IMG/VR virus record: IMGVR_UViG_3300037838_000122
Span: 1 to 21,096 of that record
Length of the DNA stretch: 21,096 nt
Reading direction: 5' to 3' (one strand)
From: a virus
The notes beneath the pieces are model-generated. The model had not been told where the DNA came from, did no database searches, and saw only the letters and a program-made list of their open reading frames with translations. Positions 14,136 through 20,247 of the stretch are shown in pieces. The first letter of the stretch is position 1, and the number at the start of each line of letters is the position of its first letter. Both the position numbers and the translations under genes were made by a program.

Positions 14136-14724
14136 CAGACCCCTCCTCAGGCAACCCGGTTCTTCCCTGAAATGCATCGACCATTTCGAGGAGGAATCGG
14201 GTTCCATATTGCCCCCTCGCACAATTCCATGCCCAGATCACCACCCTGCAATTGTAGGGGGTGTACCCTTGTGAGAGATCATGCCGATCAATCGATGGAG
14301 CCAGTTTGTTCCTGCCTCCCGACATGACCAGATCAAATGCCATCCCGGTTTCTTGACAGACTCCAGATCTCAGCCTGTCCATTACCCATCGCTTGGTGAG
14401 GGTGAATGGGATCTCCTTCTCTCTCGCTCTCCTCTTGGCACTTCGCAACAACTCCACAGATCGACCTGAGATGGTTGCAAGTCTCTTCCTCCTGGTGGAG
14501 TCCTGAGATTGTCTCTTCCTCCCATGCTTGGCATATCGCTTCCTCTGCCTGTCCAGGATCTCCGCTCTGTTGCTCTCGTAGTATTCTGCATAGACAACTG
14601 AGATGCAGGATCTGCATCTCGTTTCTCTCCGGTTTGGGCCTTTCCTGCGGTACTGCTCAACATCTTTTATCTCTCCACATGATGAGCATTTCTTTGAACC
14701 CTCGCATCCGTCTGTGCTATTCAT
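14083..14724 (-). CDS. HNH-type endonuclease with N-terminal zinc finger
   Basis: A 213-residue nuclease-like protein. I place the start at the ATG at 14722-14724 because it overlaps the preceding gene's stop (ATGAATAG) and has AAGGGTG before it. Residues 10-43 are a zinc finger, CSSC (13-16) and CRSC (37-40). Next comes a long basic helix (NRAEILDRQRKRYAKHGRKR). The C-terminal half has 'CQETGMAFDL' and 'PSIDRHDLSQGYTPYNCRVVIWAWNCARG' (143-171), the 'sIDR.d...GYt..N.r.v....N.a' form of HNH nucleases in phages. The strict first His is replaced by D-R-H. It could be a homing or a packaging-associated nuclease. The acidic tail EDDQEPSSSSDTS overlaps the convergent gene. Confidence 0.7.
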   Translation of the reverse strand: MNSTDGCEGSKKCSSCGEIKDVEQYRRKGPNRRETRCRSCISVVYAEYYESNRAEILDRQRKRYAKHGRKRQSQDSTRRKRLATISGRSVELLRSAKRRAREKEIPFTLTKRWVMDRLRSGVCQETGMAFDLVMSGGRNKLAPSIDRHDLSQGYTPYNCRVVIWAWNCARGQYGTRFLLEMVDAFQGRTGLPEEGSATSLEDDQEPSSSSDTS

Positions 14725-14908
14725 CACCCTTCTGGGGGGTCTGGAAGACCATGGCTTCTCTGTCAAACTGCCAACCCGCTGGAACTTCCAGGGTATCTGC
14801 TATCCCCTGCACATAGGCATTGAGAGCCTGGGACTGCCTGTCCACCTCGACGATCCTTGCCGCTATACCATCTGCAAGATGGCTCGGAAGAGGGATACTC
14901 TCGCTCAT
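14717..14908 (-). CDS. Small phage hypothetical protein
   Basis: A 63-residue protein starting MSESIPLPSHLADGIAARIV with GGAG five bases upstream. The sequence 'RIVEVDRQSQALNAYVQGIADTLEVPAGWQFDREAMVFQTP' has the layout of a common small phage protein: a long helix rich in Q and A, then 'lgvP.gW..d' and a short strand. Function is not known. The stop overlaps the HNH gene start by eight bases, so it is co-translated with the nuclease. Confidence 0.6.
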   Translation of the reverse strand: MSESIPLPSHLADGIAARIVEVDRQSQALNAYVQGIADTLEVPAGWQFDREAMVFQTPQKGDE

Positions 14909-14998
14909 TCTCGCTCCAATTCTTTTTCTATGGGTTCCGAGAGTCTGGCCCTGACAGAGGAGAATTTGTGGACCAAATCCCCCGGAACCGGTGCCAGT

Positions 14999-15145
14999 TT
15001 ATTCCATCGTCACTGTTTGGTCAAATCCGGCGATCAACCAGGTGATCAACAGCCAACCCAGACCACAAGCTGCTGAGATGCAGAGAAGTTCAATCAATCG
15101 ATCCAGGATGCTGTTTACCAATCTCTGGAGTTTACCCTTTCCCAA
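14999..15145 (-). CDS. Small single-pass membrane protein (48 residues)
   Basis: A 48-residue frame too short for routine detection. It starts at TTG (15143-15145) four bases after a near-ideal GGAGGAGG (minus strand, about 15150-15157) and follows the methyltransferase stop closely. The protein reads MGKGKLQRLVNSILDRLIEL, then a hydrophobic segment CISAACGLGWLLITWLIAGF (one membrane helix), then FDQTVTME. The charge pattern (basic amphipathic N-terminus, acidic end) suggests the N-terminus inside the cell. It could be a holin-like or host-membrane effector. The next 90 bases up to 14909 hold no further gene. Confidence 0.5.
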   Translation of the reverse strand: MGKGKLQRLVNSILDRLIELLCISAACGLGWLLITWLIAGFDQTVTME

Positions 15146-15160
15146 TTTGCCTCCTCCAGT

Positions 15161-15886
15161 TCATCTCTGTGCAGTCTCTCCAGTCAGGGTCTCCCACCGC
15201 TCGACGATCACATCGCAGTATCTGGGATCGATCTCCATGCCGTAGCACTTCCGCCCCAGGTTGTCGGCGGCGATCAGCGTTGTGCCGCTGCCGAGGAAGG
15301 GGTCGTAGACCAGCCATCCACGCTTGCTCGAGTTCTTGATGCACCGCTCGATCAGTGGAATGGGTTTCATGGTCGGATGTTCTTTGCTCGCTGATGGCCT
15401 TGGGCATTCCCATACTGTTGTCTGGGTTCTGTCGTCGATAAAGTAATGCCCAGCACCTGGCTTCCAACCGTAGATGATCGATTCGTGTTGATAGTGGTAA
15501 TCTGCTCGTCCTAACACCATCCGATCCTTCACCCATGCGATTTGATGTTTAGGTGCAAGCCCTGCGATATCGATGCCAGTCCAAAATCTAGAATACGGCT
15601 CCCCAGGAGGTGCGAAGATGTAATACGCCGATCCAGGGGTGAGTGGTGCGATTGCCATCGAACTATTGATGATCAATTCGGTTTCATCCAATGTGAGGTT
15701 GTCATTTTGAACAATCAACCCATCTGGTCTTTTCGTGAATTCATCCCCTCGATAGGCGATCCCATATGGCGGATCCGTCACCATCAACTGGGCCACCTCC
15801 CCACCCATCAACCGCTCGACATCTTCCGCCTTTGTGGAGTCGCCGCAGAGTAGGCGATGGCGAGACCTGACCTGGAGGCTACCCAT
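15161..15886 (-). CDS. DNA methyltransferase, beta class (N6A or N4C)
   Basis: A 241-residue amino-methyltransferase that transfers methyl from SAM to adenine N6 or cytosine N4. The ATG at 15884-15886 overlaps the ParB-like gene stop (ATGGGTAG). Motifs: 'LLCGDST' (12-18), catalytic DPPY (38-41, motif IV), 'EHPTMKP' (169-175), SAM-binding DPFLGSGTT (195-203, motif I), GMEIDPRYCD (216-225). Motif IV before motif I marks the beta class. The length is that of the compact catalytic unit with no large target-recognition domain. It probably protects the phage from host restriction. In many phages this unit is fused behind a ParB domain; here it is a separate but coupled gene. Confidence 0.88.
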   Translation of the reverse strand: MGSLQVRSRHRLLCGDSTKAEDVERLMGGEVAQLMVTDPPYGIAYRGDEFTKRPDGLIVQNDNLTLDETELIINSSMAIAPLTPGSAYYIFAPPGEPYSRFWTGIDIAGLAPKHQIAWVKDRMVLGRADYHYQHESIIYGWKPGAGHYFIDDRTQTTVWECPRPSASKEHPTMKPIPLIERCIKNSSKRGWLVYDPFLGSGTTLIAADNLGRKCYGMEIDPRYCDVIVERWETLTGETAQR

Positions 15887-16478
15887 CGCAGCACTCCTCC
15901 CCGACTCTGGCTGGATCGTAATCCTGCCGCTTGCCACACGCATCACACTCGAGGTATGCCCCGAAGAGAATCAGATCGCCAGGCTTCGTGATCGGCTCCA
16001 CTGGTGGCTCCGGGATTGGGCCTTCTTCTTCTGGTTCTTGATCTCTTGGGATGTCAGAGAATAAATCTTCAAGATCATCGTCATCAAATCCGACATCCTC
16101 TATCGTGAACCCTGAATCCTCATGAAGAGAATCAACCAGCTTCTTCAATGCCGGTGTATCCCACTCTGCTAGTTCAGCTGTTCTGTTATCTGCGATGGCA
16201 TAAGCTGTGGCAGTCACATCGTCATCATCAATGATCAGTGCTGCAATACGAGTCCACCCCAGAGACCTGGCAGCTTCCCATCTCGCATTCCCTGCCCTGA
16301 TCACCATGTTGGACTTCTGGACAACCACAGCAGCTCTCTGGCCAAATCGATTCAGGCTCCTCTTAACAGCATCCAGGTTCTTGGTCCCGTGCAATCTGGC
16401 ATTTGCTGGGTCAGGATTCAGAGAATCCAAATCAACTGCTAGATGCCGCAACCCTTCCATGATGTGGGTGTCTGACAT
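15879..16478 (-). CDS. ParB/Srx-type N-terminal domain protein with Cys-rich tail
   Basis: A 199-residue protein. The ParB-like fold covers about 10-110: 'VDLDSLNPDPANARLHGTKNLDAVKRSLNRFGQRAAVVV', then 'VIRAGNARWEAARSLGWTRIAALII' (59-83) with the conserved G-N-x-R box, then 'AYAIADNRTAELAEWD' (92-107), typical of phage ParB-methyltransferase proteins. After an acidic linker and Pro-rich 'EEEGPIPEPPVEP' comes 'ITKPGDLILFGAYLECDACG', a point where homologues run straight into the methyltransferase; here it becomes a CDAC...CC tail and stops. It lacks the true ParB partner-binding helices and probably acts with the methyltransferase. The start overlaps the SSB stop (TAATG). Confidence 0.8.
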   Translation of the reverse strand: MSDTHIMEGLRHLAVDLDSLNPDPANARLHGTKNLDAVKRSLNRFGQRAAVVVQKSNMVIRAGNARWEAARSLGWTRIAALIIDDDDVTATAYAIADNRTAELAEWDTPALKKLVDSLHEDSGFTIEDVGFDDDDLEDLFSDIPRDQEPEEEGPIPEPPVEPITKPGDLILFGAYLECDACGKRQDYDPARVGEECCDG

Positions 16479-16882
16479 TAGAAGGGAACCTCCTCACTGG
16501 GCACTGGACTGGATTCCGCAGATCTTCCGCCAGCTGGTGTATCGCCCTGGTCACCCTTTGACATGAAATGAACCCGATCCGCAACAATGCTCAACTTCGA
16601 CCTGGGATTCCCTTCCTTGTCTTGCCACTTGTCGAACTTCAATCGACCCTCCACAACCACTCCTCGACCTTTGGAGAGGTACTCATTGCAGACCTCACCC
16701 TGCCGACCCCAGACCGTGATATCTGTGAAACAGGTTTCCTCCTGGGACTCATCCTCACCCTTCCTGGTGAATCTCCTATTTGTGGCCAGTCCGAAACCGC
16801 AAACAGCAACACCTGAACTGATATTCTTCAGCTCTGGATCCCTGGTCAAGTTTCCCGCAATGATCACTTTATTCAACTCCAT
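16478..16882 (-). CDS. ssb: Single-stranded DNA-binding protein
   Basis: A 134-residue SSB, covering single-stranded DNA during replication and recombination. The OB fold is clear: 'MELNKVIIAGNLTRDPELKNISSGVAVCGFGLATNRRF' (1-38), 'CFTDITVWGRQGEVCNEYLSKGRGVVVEGRLKFDKWQDKEGNPRSKLSIVADRVHF' (51-106). A short disordered Gly/Ser/Pro linker ends in EEVPF, close to the usual acidic-Pro-Phe tip (DDIPF) by which SSB recruits partner proteins. The length fits a short phage SSB. It overlaps the SNase gene upstream by 14 bases and the ParB gene downstream by one base. Confidence 0.93.
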   Translation of the reverse strand: MELNKVIIAGNLTRDPELKNISSGVAVCGFGLATNRRFTRKGEDESQEETCFTDITVWGRQGEVCNEYLSKGRGVVVEGRLKFDKWQDKEGNPRSKLSIVADRVHFMSKGDQGDTPAGGRSAESSPVPSEEVPF

Positions 16883-17237
16883 GAGGATACTTCCAATCTA
16901 TTCTGAGATGGTCTGTCAGATAACCCTGAGCAGTTCTTCCATCATCGTCCTCCGGTAAGTTCACGAAAATTCGACCCAACCATCTCCCGTACTTCCCACT
17001 CTTCTGAGTGGTGATGAAGAATGGTCCAGGATGCATATCAAACCAAACTTGTGCCTTTGACTTGTATCGCAGTCCTTCCTTCTTGGTCTTCCCCCTTGGT
17101 TCAGGTGCATTGAAATCTGCAAGCCTGACAGTCAGATCAATCTGGATCTTGAATCCCAGATCCACTCGCAGGACAACTGTATCCCCATCGATCACCCTGA
17201 TCAGAATGCATCTGTAGGTGTAGTCTGGTTGGAACAT
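16869..17237 (-). CDS. SNase-type thermonuclease-like protein
   Basis: A 122-residue nuclease of the staphylococcal nuclease fold, which cleaves DNA or RNA with calcium. The catalytic set is visible: VIDGDT (16-20, with Asp17), 'VRLADFNAPE' with Arg38, Asp41 and Glu46, and 'KYGRWLGRIFV' with Arg85. The core strands 'DTVVLRVDLGF' and 'IDLTVRLADF' fit. There is no signal peptide, so it should act in the cytoplasm, unlike secreted relatives. It may trim DNA or degrade host nucleic acid. The ATG has AAGGAG further upstream. It is the first gene after a 200-base intergenic gap and overlaps the SSB gene. Confidence 0.85.
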   Translation of the reverse strand: MFQPDYTYRCILIRVIDGDTVVLRVDLGFKIQIDLTVRLADFNAPEPRGKTKKEGLRYKSKAQVWFDMHPGPFFITTQKSGKYGRWLGRIFVNLPEDDDGRTAQGYLTDHLRIDWKYPHGVE

Positions 17238-17262
17238 CGATCCCTCTCCTTTCTCAAAGATC

Positions 17263-17316
17263 CTCCCCCCCCCTGAATGATCAGCTCACTGGGGAACCCT
17301 CATTGCCAGGGGGGAG
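17263..17316 (-). terminator. C-run/G-run inverted repeat in the gap before the SNase gene
   Basis: The gap 17238-17406 holds CTCCCCCC (17263-17270) paired with GGGGGGAG (17309-17316), 8 bp with a 38-base loop, and a small GGGTG/CACCC stem (about 17321-17336). These may slow or end minus-strand transcription before the SNase/SSB group, or sit in a promoter region. No U-run follows, so termination is uncertain. No other gene is seen in this gap. Confidence 0.3.
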
Positions 17317-17406
17317 AGGTTGGGTGAAGTCCCACCCTCAACCAAACCCACTCAAATTACGCCGCACCCATCAAGTGGTGCAGGAACATCCTGCATGGTT
17401 GTTTTT

Positions 17407-17490
17407 TCATTGAATCAATGCCAACCCGATGAAGATCACCAGCTCAATTCCCAGGAGGATCCACAGCAGCTGGACCACTCTCCGGAACAT
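17407..17490 (-). CDS. Possible 27-residue membrane peptide
   Basis: An ATG at 17488-17490, directly after CTGGAGGAG, opens a frame overlapping the end of the 78-residue gene in another phase: MFRRVVQLLWILLGIELVIF then IGLALIQ and TGA. It is one hydrophobic helix after two arginines, the layout of a tiny membrane toxin or regulator. The ribosome site is only two bases from the ATG, closer than ideal, so this is a weak call. Confidence 0.3.
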   Translation of the reverse strand: MFRRVVQLLWILLGIELVIFIGLALIQ

Positions 17491-17680
17491 CTCCTCCAGT
17501 TGTTGCAGCTCGCTCTTTTTCTTCTTCAAGGGCCTCCATCAGATCTGCAACTGCTGGATGCGATGGGTGAACTGTCTTCCACCCTTCTGACCTGTGGAGG
17601 AATAATATCTCAACAATCCGACCCTCCAACCTTTTGATTCTGTACTCGACTTCCCAGATGATGGGATATTTCTCGTTCAT
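17444..17680 (-). CDS. Small coiled/helical hypothetical protein
   Basis: A 78-residue protein. I choose the ATG at 17678-17680 (MNEKYPIIWEVEYRIKRLEG) over an earlier TTG because it overlaps the preceding stop (ATGA) and has AGGAA seven bases upstream. Residues 10-30 and 45-65 are helical and charged (EYRIKRLEGRIVEILFL; AVADLMEALEEEKERAA). A Gly/Pro-rich, likely disordered tail (TTGGDVPESGPAAVDPPGN) ends it. No family is recognised. It is the last gene before a 200-base gap. Confidence 0.55.
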   Translation of the reverse strand: MNEKYPIIWEVEYRIKRLEGRIVEILFLHRSEGWKTVHPSHPAVADLMEALEEEKERAATTGGDVPESGPAAVDPPGN

Positions 17681-17985
17681 TTCTTTTTCCTTCTCTTTTG
17701 GCAACTCTCAACTTTCCTGATCTCCAGAACCACTCCAGTTGGAATGCAATTGCAGTTCCCCCAGGTATCTGGGTCATCTGTTGACCAGGTTCCAGCTATC
17801 GTGATGTGATGTCTAGTTTTGCTCACCACCCTCCCCACTGAAGTCATCTCCAGTGGTTTCATCTCCTTGACTTCTTCTCTCGAGATCCAGGCTGAATCAT
17901 GCCCGATGATATCTTGCCACCTCAGGATGACGATATCTCCAACCCTGATCAGGTCTTTGGTATCTCCCTGCTGTAATCTTGGCAT
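17677..17985 (-). CDS. Small beta-rich phage hypothetical protein
   Basis: A 102-residue protein whose core 'IRVGDIVILRWQDIIGHDSAWISREEVKEMKPLEMTSVGRVVSKTRHHITIAGTWST' follows a pattern common in small phage proteins of unknown role: 'vgDiv.v.W.Da....W.s.ee.......p....svG.vv......i.va'. It resembles a small SH3-like barrel. The C-terminus is basic (QKRRKKK). It overlaps the small-terminase gene by 37 bases, more than its neighbours; AGGAG lies three bases before the ATG. Function unknown. Confidence 0.6.
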   Translation of the reverse strand: MPRLQQGDTKDLIRVGDIVILRWQDIIGHDSAWISREEVKEMKPLEMTSVGRVVSKTRHHITIAGTWSTDDPDTWGNCNCIPTGVVLEIRKVESCQKRRKKK

Positions 17986-18539
17986 ATTCTCCTGGCTTCC
18001 TTCCCGATCTCATTCTCTATCTCTCTGGCATTCATGCCCAGGAGCCTGGGAGCTAGTCTCCTGCCCAAGCTCAGAAGATTCTGCTTCACCTCCCTGGCTC
18101 GATCTGCAAATGTCTCCTCAACATCTCGCCGGTTAATCAGATCTTTTTGGAGCTGCCGCACTGTCAGGATCTCTCTGATTGCTCTGGCCTTACGATACTC
18201 ATTTGACCAATTTTTCTCTTCCTCGAAATCCTGATCATCTGTGGCAGGGGAGATGTCAGAAATCACCCCACCCCTGGCCAGCTCAACTTCCTCGCTTTTG
18301 ATCCTCTGCTGGTTGTCCTCCTTGATCTCCATCTGAGGTCTACGCTTGGCCATCCTCTCCTTCTTCTTGGTCTTGACCCAGATCCTCACCTCACCCGGAT
18401 CAAACCTGCCATCGCTCCCCCTGAGATCCTCGAGTCCTGTCTGCTTCCATTTGTATACACAGGACTTGGAGACCCCTAGAAATGTGGCCAGCTCCATGAA
18501 GGTCTTTGGGTAATCGGATCTATCCAGGGTCATGGTCAT
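17949..18539 (-). CDS. Terminase small subunit-like protein (Nu1 type)
   Basis: A 196-residue DNA-recognition protein. I start at the ATG at 18537-18539 (MTMTLDRSDYPKTFM) with AGGA seven bases before; a TTG 11 codons upstream is an alternative. Residues 11-60 form a Nu1-like winged helix-turn-helix: 'KTFMELATFLGVSKSCVYKWKQTGLEDL...RFDPGEVRIWVKTK'. A basic/acidic linker follows. Residues 112-192 are helical, 'EYRKARAIREILTVRQLQKDLINRRDVEETFADRAREVKQNLLSLGRRLAPRLLGMNAREI', the usual C-terminal pattern of Nu1-like subunits. It should bind cos and recruit TerL. Unusually, it lies about 6 kb from TerL and in the other operon. It might instead be a HTH regulator. Confidence 0.65.
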   Translation of the reverse strand: MTMTLDRSDYPKTFMELATFLGVSKSCVYKWKQTGLEDLRGSDGRFDPGEVRIWVKTKKKERMAKRRPQMEIKEDNQQRIKSEEVELARGGVISDISPATDDQDFEEEKNWSNEYRKARAIREILTVRQLQKDLINRRDVEETFADRAREVKQNLLSLGRRLAPRLLGMNAREIENEIGKEARRICQDYSREIPKT

Positions 18540-18636
18540 CCCGAATTCCTGCGAGTCTGCACCAGCTGACAACTCGCCTCGATGCTGCCTGGGGAATCAA
18601 CCGGCACCTGGCAGGATGCTCTACCCCATATGAGTC

Positions 18637-18653
18637 CACAAATCGGAATTGTG
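18637..18653. promoter_or_regulatory. Possible operator: CACAA-N7-TTGTG
   Basis: A dyad CACAA (18637-18641) and TTGTG (18649-18653) with a seven-base centre lies in the 130-base gap (18540-18669) upstream of the small terminase. Next to it is a second short palindrome, CGAAATTCG. A regulator or the small terminase itself could bind here. The gap has no convincing reading frame, and lambda-type cos sites lie in this position relative to Nu1. Confidence 0.35.
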
Positions 18654-18669
18654 TACGAAATTCGCTTTT

Positions 18670-19020
18670 TCATCGGTAGGTGCCGCTAACCCCTTGGGGG
18701 GGTGCCCCAGAGGGACCCGCTGCAGCCTCACTCCTCCTGATCCTGTACAGGAGCCCGAAGACCCCTCCTGCCGACCCTAGGAACTCACCCACCCTCAGTG
18801 GTCCAGCCGAATCAGCGTCGACTGGCGAGGCTCCTGTGGCCTCTGGTGGACAGCAGTCAGGGAAGATACCAAACTCTGACCGATCCAGGGGGGGTGGCCC
18901 GATGTCCTCGACCATCTGCTGATAGGATGACTTGGCACTCTCGATCTCCAGTGAGTCCCCGCTGTGCAGTGCGTCCTGGCACAGAGCGTAGACATCGAAC
19001 CATCTTTGTAGCTGGCTCAT
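18670..19020 (-). CDS. Hypothetical protein
   Basis: A 116-residue protein, not recognised. The N-terminal half is helical ('MSQLQRWFDVYALCQDALHSGDSLEIESAKSSYQQMVEDIG'). The C-terminal half is Gly/Ala/Pro/Ser-rich and probably flexible ('GASPVDADSAGPLRVGEFLGSAGGVFGLLYRIRRSEAAAGPSGA'). The ATG overlaps the preceding stop (ATGA). The GC-rich end, with runs of G and C around 18695-18715, can fold into a hairpin that may end transcription. Codon use in the second half differs from its neighbours, so part of this may be non-functional. Confidence 0.5.
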   Translation of the reverse strand: MSQLQRWFDVYALCQDALHSGDSLEIESAKSSYQQMVEDIGPPPLDRSEFGIFPDCCPPEATGASPVDADSAGPLRVGEFLGSAGGVFGLLYRIRRSEAAAGPSGAPPQGVSGTYR

Positions 19021-19340
19021 TGGTCTCCCTCCCCGTCCTCCTGCTCAGGGATCTCGAGGTGGTTGTCACCATTGACGATCACATCCACCGAAGCTGCAAC
19101 CTTGACAGATCCTGCCGAGGGTGCAGCCTTGTGCAGTTCTTCTGCAATGCTGGGCGTGACCAGGTTGGTTGGCTTCAGCAGTCCCTTAGCCCTGGCCGAT
19201 GCCAGTGCTATCTGTCTCAGAGTCTTCAGGTCTGTCAGGTCTGTGACCTCAGACTCGAGCATCACATACAGCAGAGAGGTTGACTCGATCAGTGCTGCCT
19301 CTGCCTTCATCTTGGCTCTGTTTAAACTATCCGCATCCAT
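19017..19340 (-). CDS. Hypothetical protein
   Basis: A 107-residue protein beginning MDADSLNRAKMKAEAALIES. The first 60 residues are predicted helical ('LLYVMLESEVTDLTDLKTLRQIALASARAKGLL'). The tail is acidic (NHLEIPEQEDGEGDQ). The gene follows the ERCC4 gene with no spacing (TAA directly before ATG) and overlaps the next gene by four bases. No motif is recognised. Its place beside a structure-specific nuclease suggests a partner role, but this is a guess. Confidence 0.55.
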   Translation of the reverse strand: MDADSLNRAKMKAEAALIESTSLLYVMLESEVTDLTDLKTLRQIALASARAKGLLKPTNLVTPSIAEELHKAAPSAGSVKVAASVDVIVNGDNHLEIPEQEDGEGDQ

Positions 19341-19835
19341 TTAGCATTCCTCCAATGTCTTGAGTGTGTTTCGTGCTTGCTTGTATCTCCGACGCCATGC
19401 CAGGTACAGAAACTCCTTGGTGATGATCTGTGCCTGTTGCCGGTCTCCTGCTATCGATATCGGTAGACCCTTCCCCATCCACCCGAGCAGACTATTCCTT
19501 ACCGCATTGGGTGAGATCCTCGATCTCCACTGCCCCATTTCGATCTGTGACCAACTCCCCTCCACCACCAATAGGCGTGACTGAATCCCCATGAGCCTGA
19601 GGATCTGTCTCTCGAACCGCTCTCTATCTGTCCCGCAACACGAGACCAGATCTGCCAGAGACTTCCTCTCCACTGCTACCTCATTGGGGAAGTCTGCCAG
19701 CTGGTAGTCCCCCACATCACATTTTCCAACTTCACTCCTCAACGGATCCAAGGAGAATGGAAGTTGCTCCCTGGAATCTACAACTACTTTGCACCACTCA
19801 AGGGGTGCTTTACTTGGCAAGGATGATCTTAACAA
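19341..19835 (-). CDS. ERCC4/XPF-type nuclease
   Basis: A 164-residue protein carrying only the ERCC4 nuclease core, which cuts branched or flapped DNA. Marks: 'VVVDSREQLPF' (17-27), 'CDVGDYQL' (39-46), 'EVAVERKSLADL' (52-63), together the V-D-x-R-E / G-D-y / E-R-K-x-x-x-D metal-site set. The C-terminal part ('NAVRNSLLGWMGKGLPI', then 'ITKEFLYLAWRRR') is helical. It has no helicase domain and no clear helix-hairpin-helix, as in other phage versions. It is the first gene downstream of the iteron array, next to recombination genes. The start is a TTG with GGGGAG close before it, so the start is less certain. Confidence 0.85.
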   Translation of the reverse strand: MLRSSLPSKAPLEWCKVVVDSREQLPFSLDPLRSEVGKCDVGDYQLADFPNEVAVERKSLADLVSCCGTDRERFERQILRLMGIQSRLLVVEGSWSQIEMGQWRSRISPNAVRNSLLGWMGKGLPISIAGDRQQAQIITKEFLYLAWRRRYKQARNTLKTLEEC

Positions 19836-19853
19836 ATCTCCCCAAATTCATCA

Positions 19854-20100
19854 GGACAGTAGGCGAAATCTACTGTCCAGGCTTTAAGTCTTACCCCCGC
19901 TGGACTTTAGCAAGAACACTGGACAGTAGGACAGTAGATTCCTAATTACCCTATACTTTCATCATCTTTCTATTTGCTCTTCCTCTTTAGACATCTACTG
20001 TCCTACTGTCCAAGATGAGTAGTAAGAACAATAGATGTAAAGACTTACCCCCTGGACAGTAGACAATTTCTACTGTCCATTTAGGGTCGGTCTACTGTCC
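19854..20100. repeat. Symmetric iteron array; candidate replication origin or operator
   Basis: Nine perfect copies of GGACAGTA (or TACTGTCC) occur. The layout is: palindrome GGACAGTAG-N7-CTACTGTCC at 19854-19878; 42 bp; tandem GGACAGTAGGACAGTAGA at 19921-19938; 55-bp core; its reverse complement at 19994-20011; 42 bp; the palindrome again at 20054-20078; and a ninth copy at 20092-20100. All but the last are mirror-symmetric about 19966, and TAAGTCTT boxes (19885-19892, and reverse at 20040-20047) are mirror-symmetric too. The 55-bp core is AT- and pyrimidine-rich. Iterons next to a primase-helicase and SSB suggest an origin; an operator for both genes is the alternative. Confidence 0.85.
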
Positions 20101-20247
20101 ATTTGTCTCAACTTTCACCGGCACTGAGAAGAATGGATTTCGTTCTGCCTGGTTCACCAGGTCAAGAAATCCATCGATCTTCCTTTTGATCTCATCTATC
20201 TCGTATTCAATCTCAACCATTGTCATGTCTCCGATAGGTTTACTCAT
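20092..20247 (-). CDS. Small hypothetical protein
   Basis: A 51-residue protein. The ATG at 20245-20247 overlaps the preceding stop (ATGA). Sequence MSKPIGDMTMVEIEYEIDEI is followed by an amphipathic helix 'KRKIDGFLDLVNQAERNPFF' and a short end, SVPVKVETNGQ. Its last codons (AAT GGA CAG TAG) lie within the ninth iteron copy, so coding and repeat are superimposed. No family is recognised. It is the last gene before the array. Confidence 0.55.
   Translation of the reverse strand: MSKPIGDMTMVEIEYEIDEIKRKIDGFLDLVNQAERNPFFSVPVKVETNGQ

Noticed and set aside
14150-14210. AACCCGGTTC/GAATCGGGTT inverted repeat as a terminator
   Set aside because: It lies wholly inside the HNH coding region, is imperfect and has no U-run.
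18549-18617. 23-codon GTG frame ending at the small-terminase start
   Set aside because: No ribosome site and no recognisable sequence; more likely part of a regulatory or cos-like gap.
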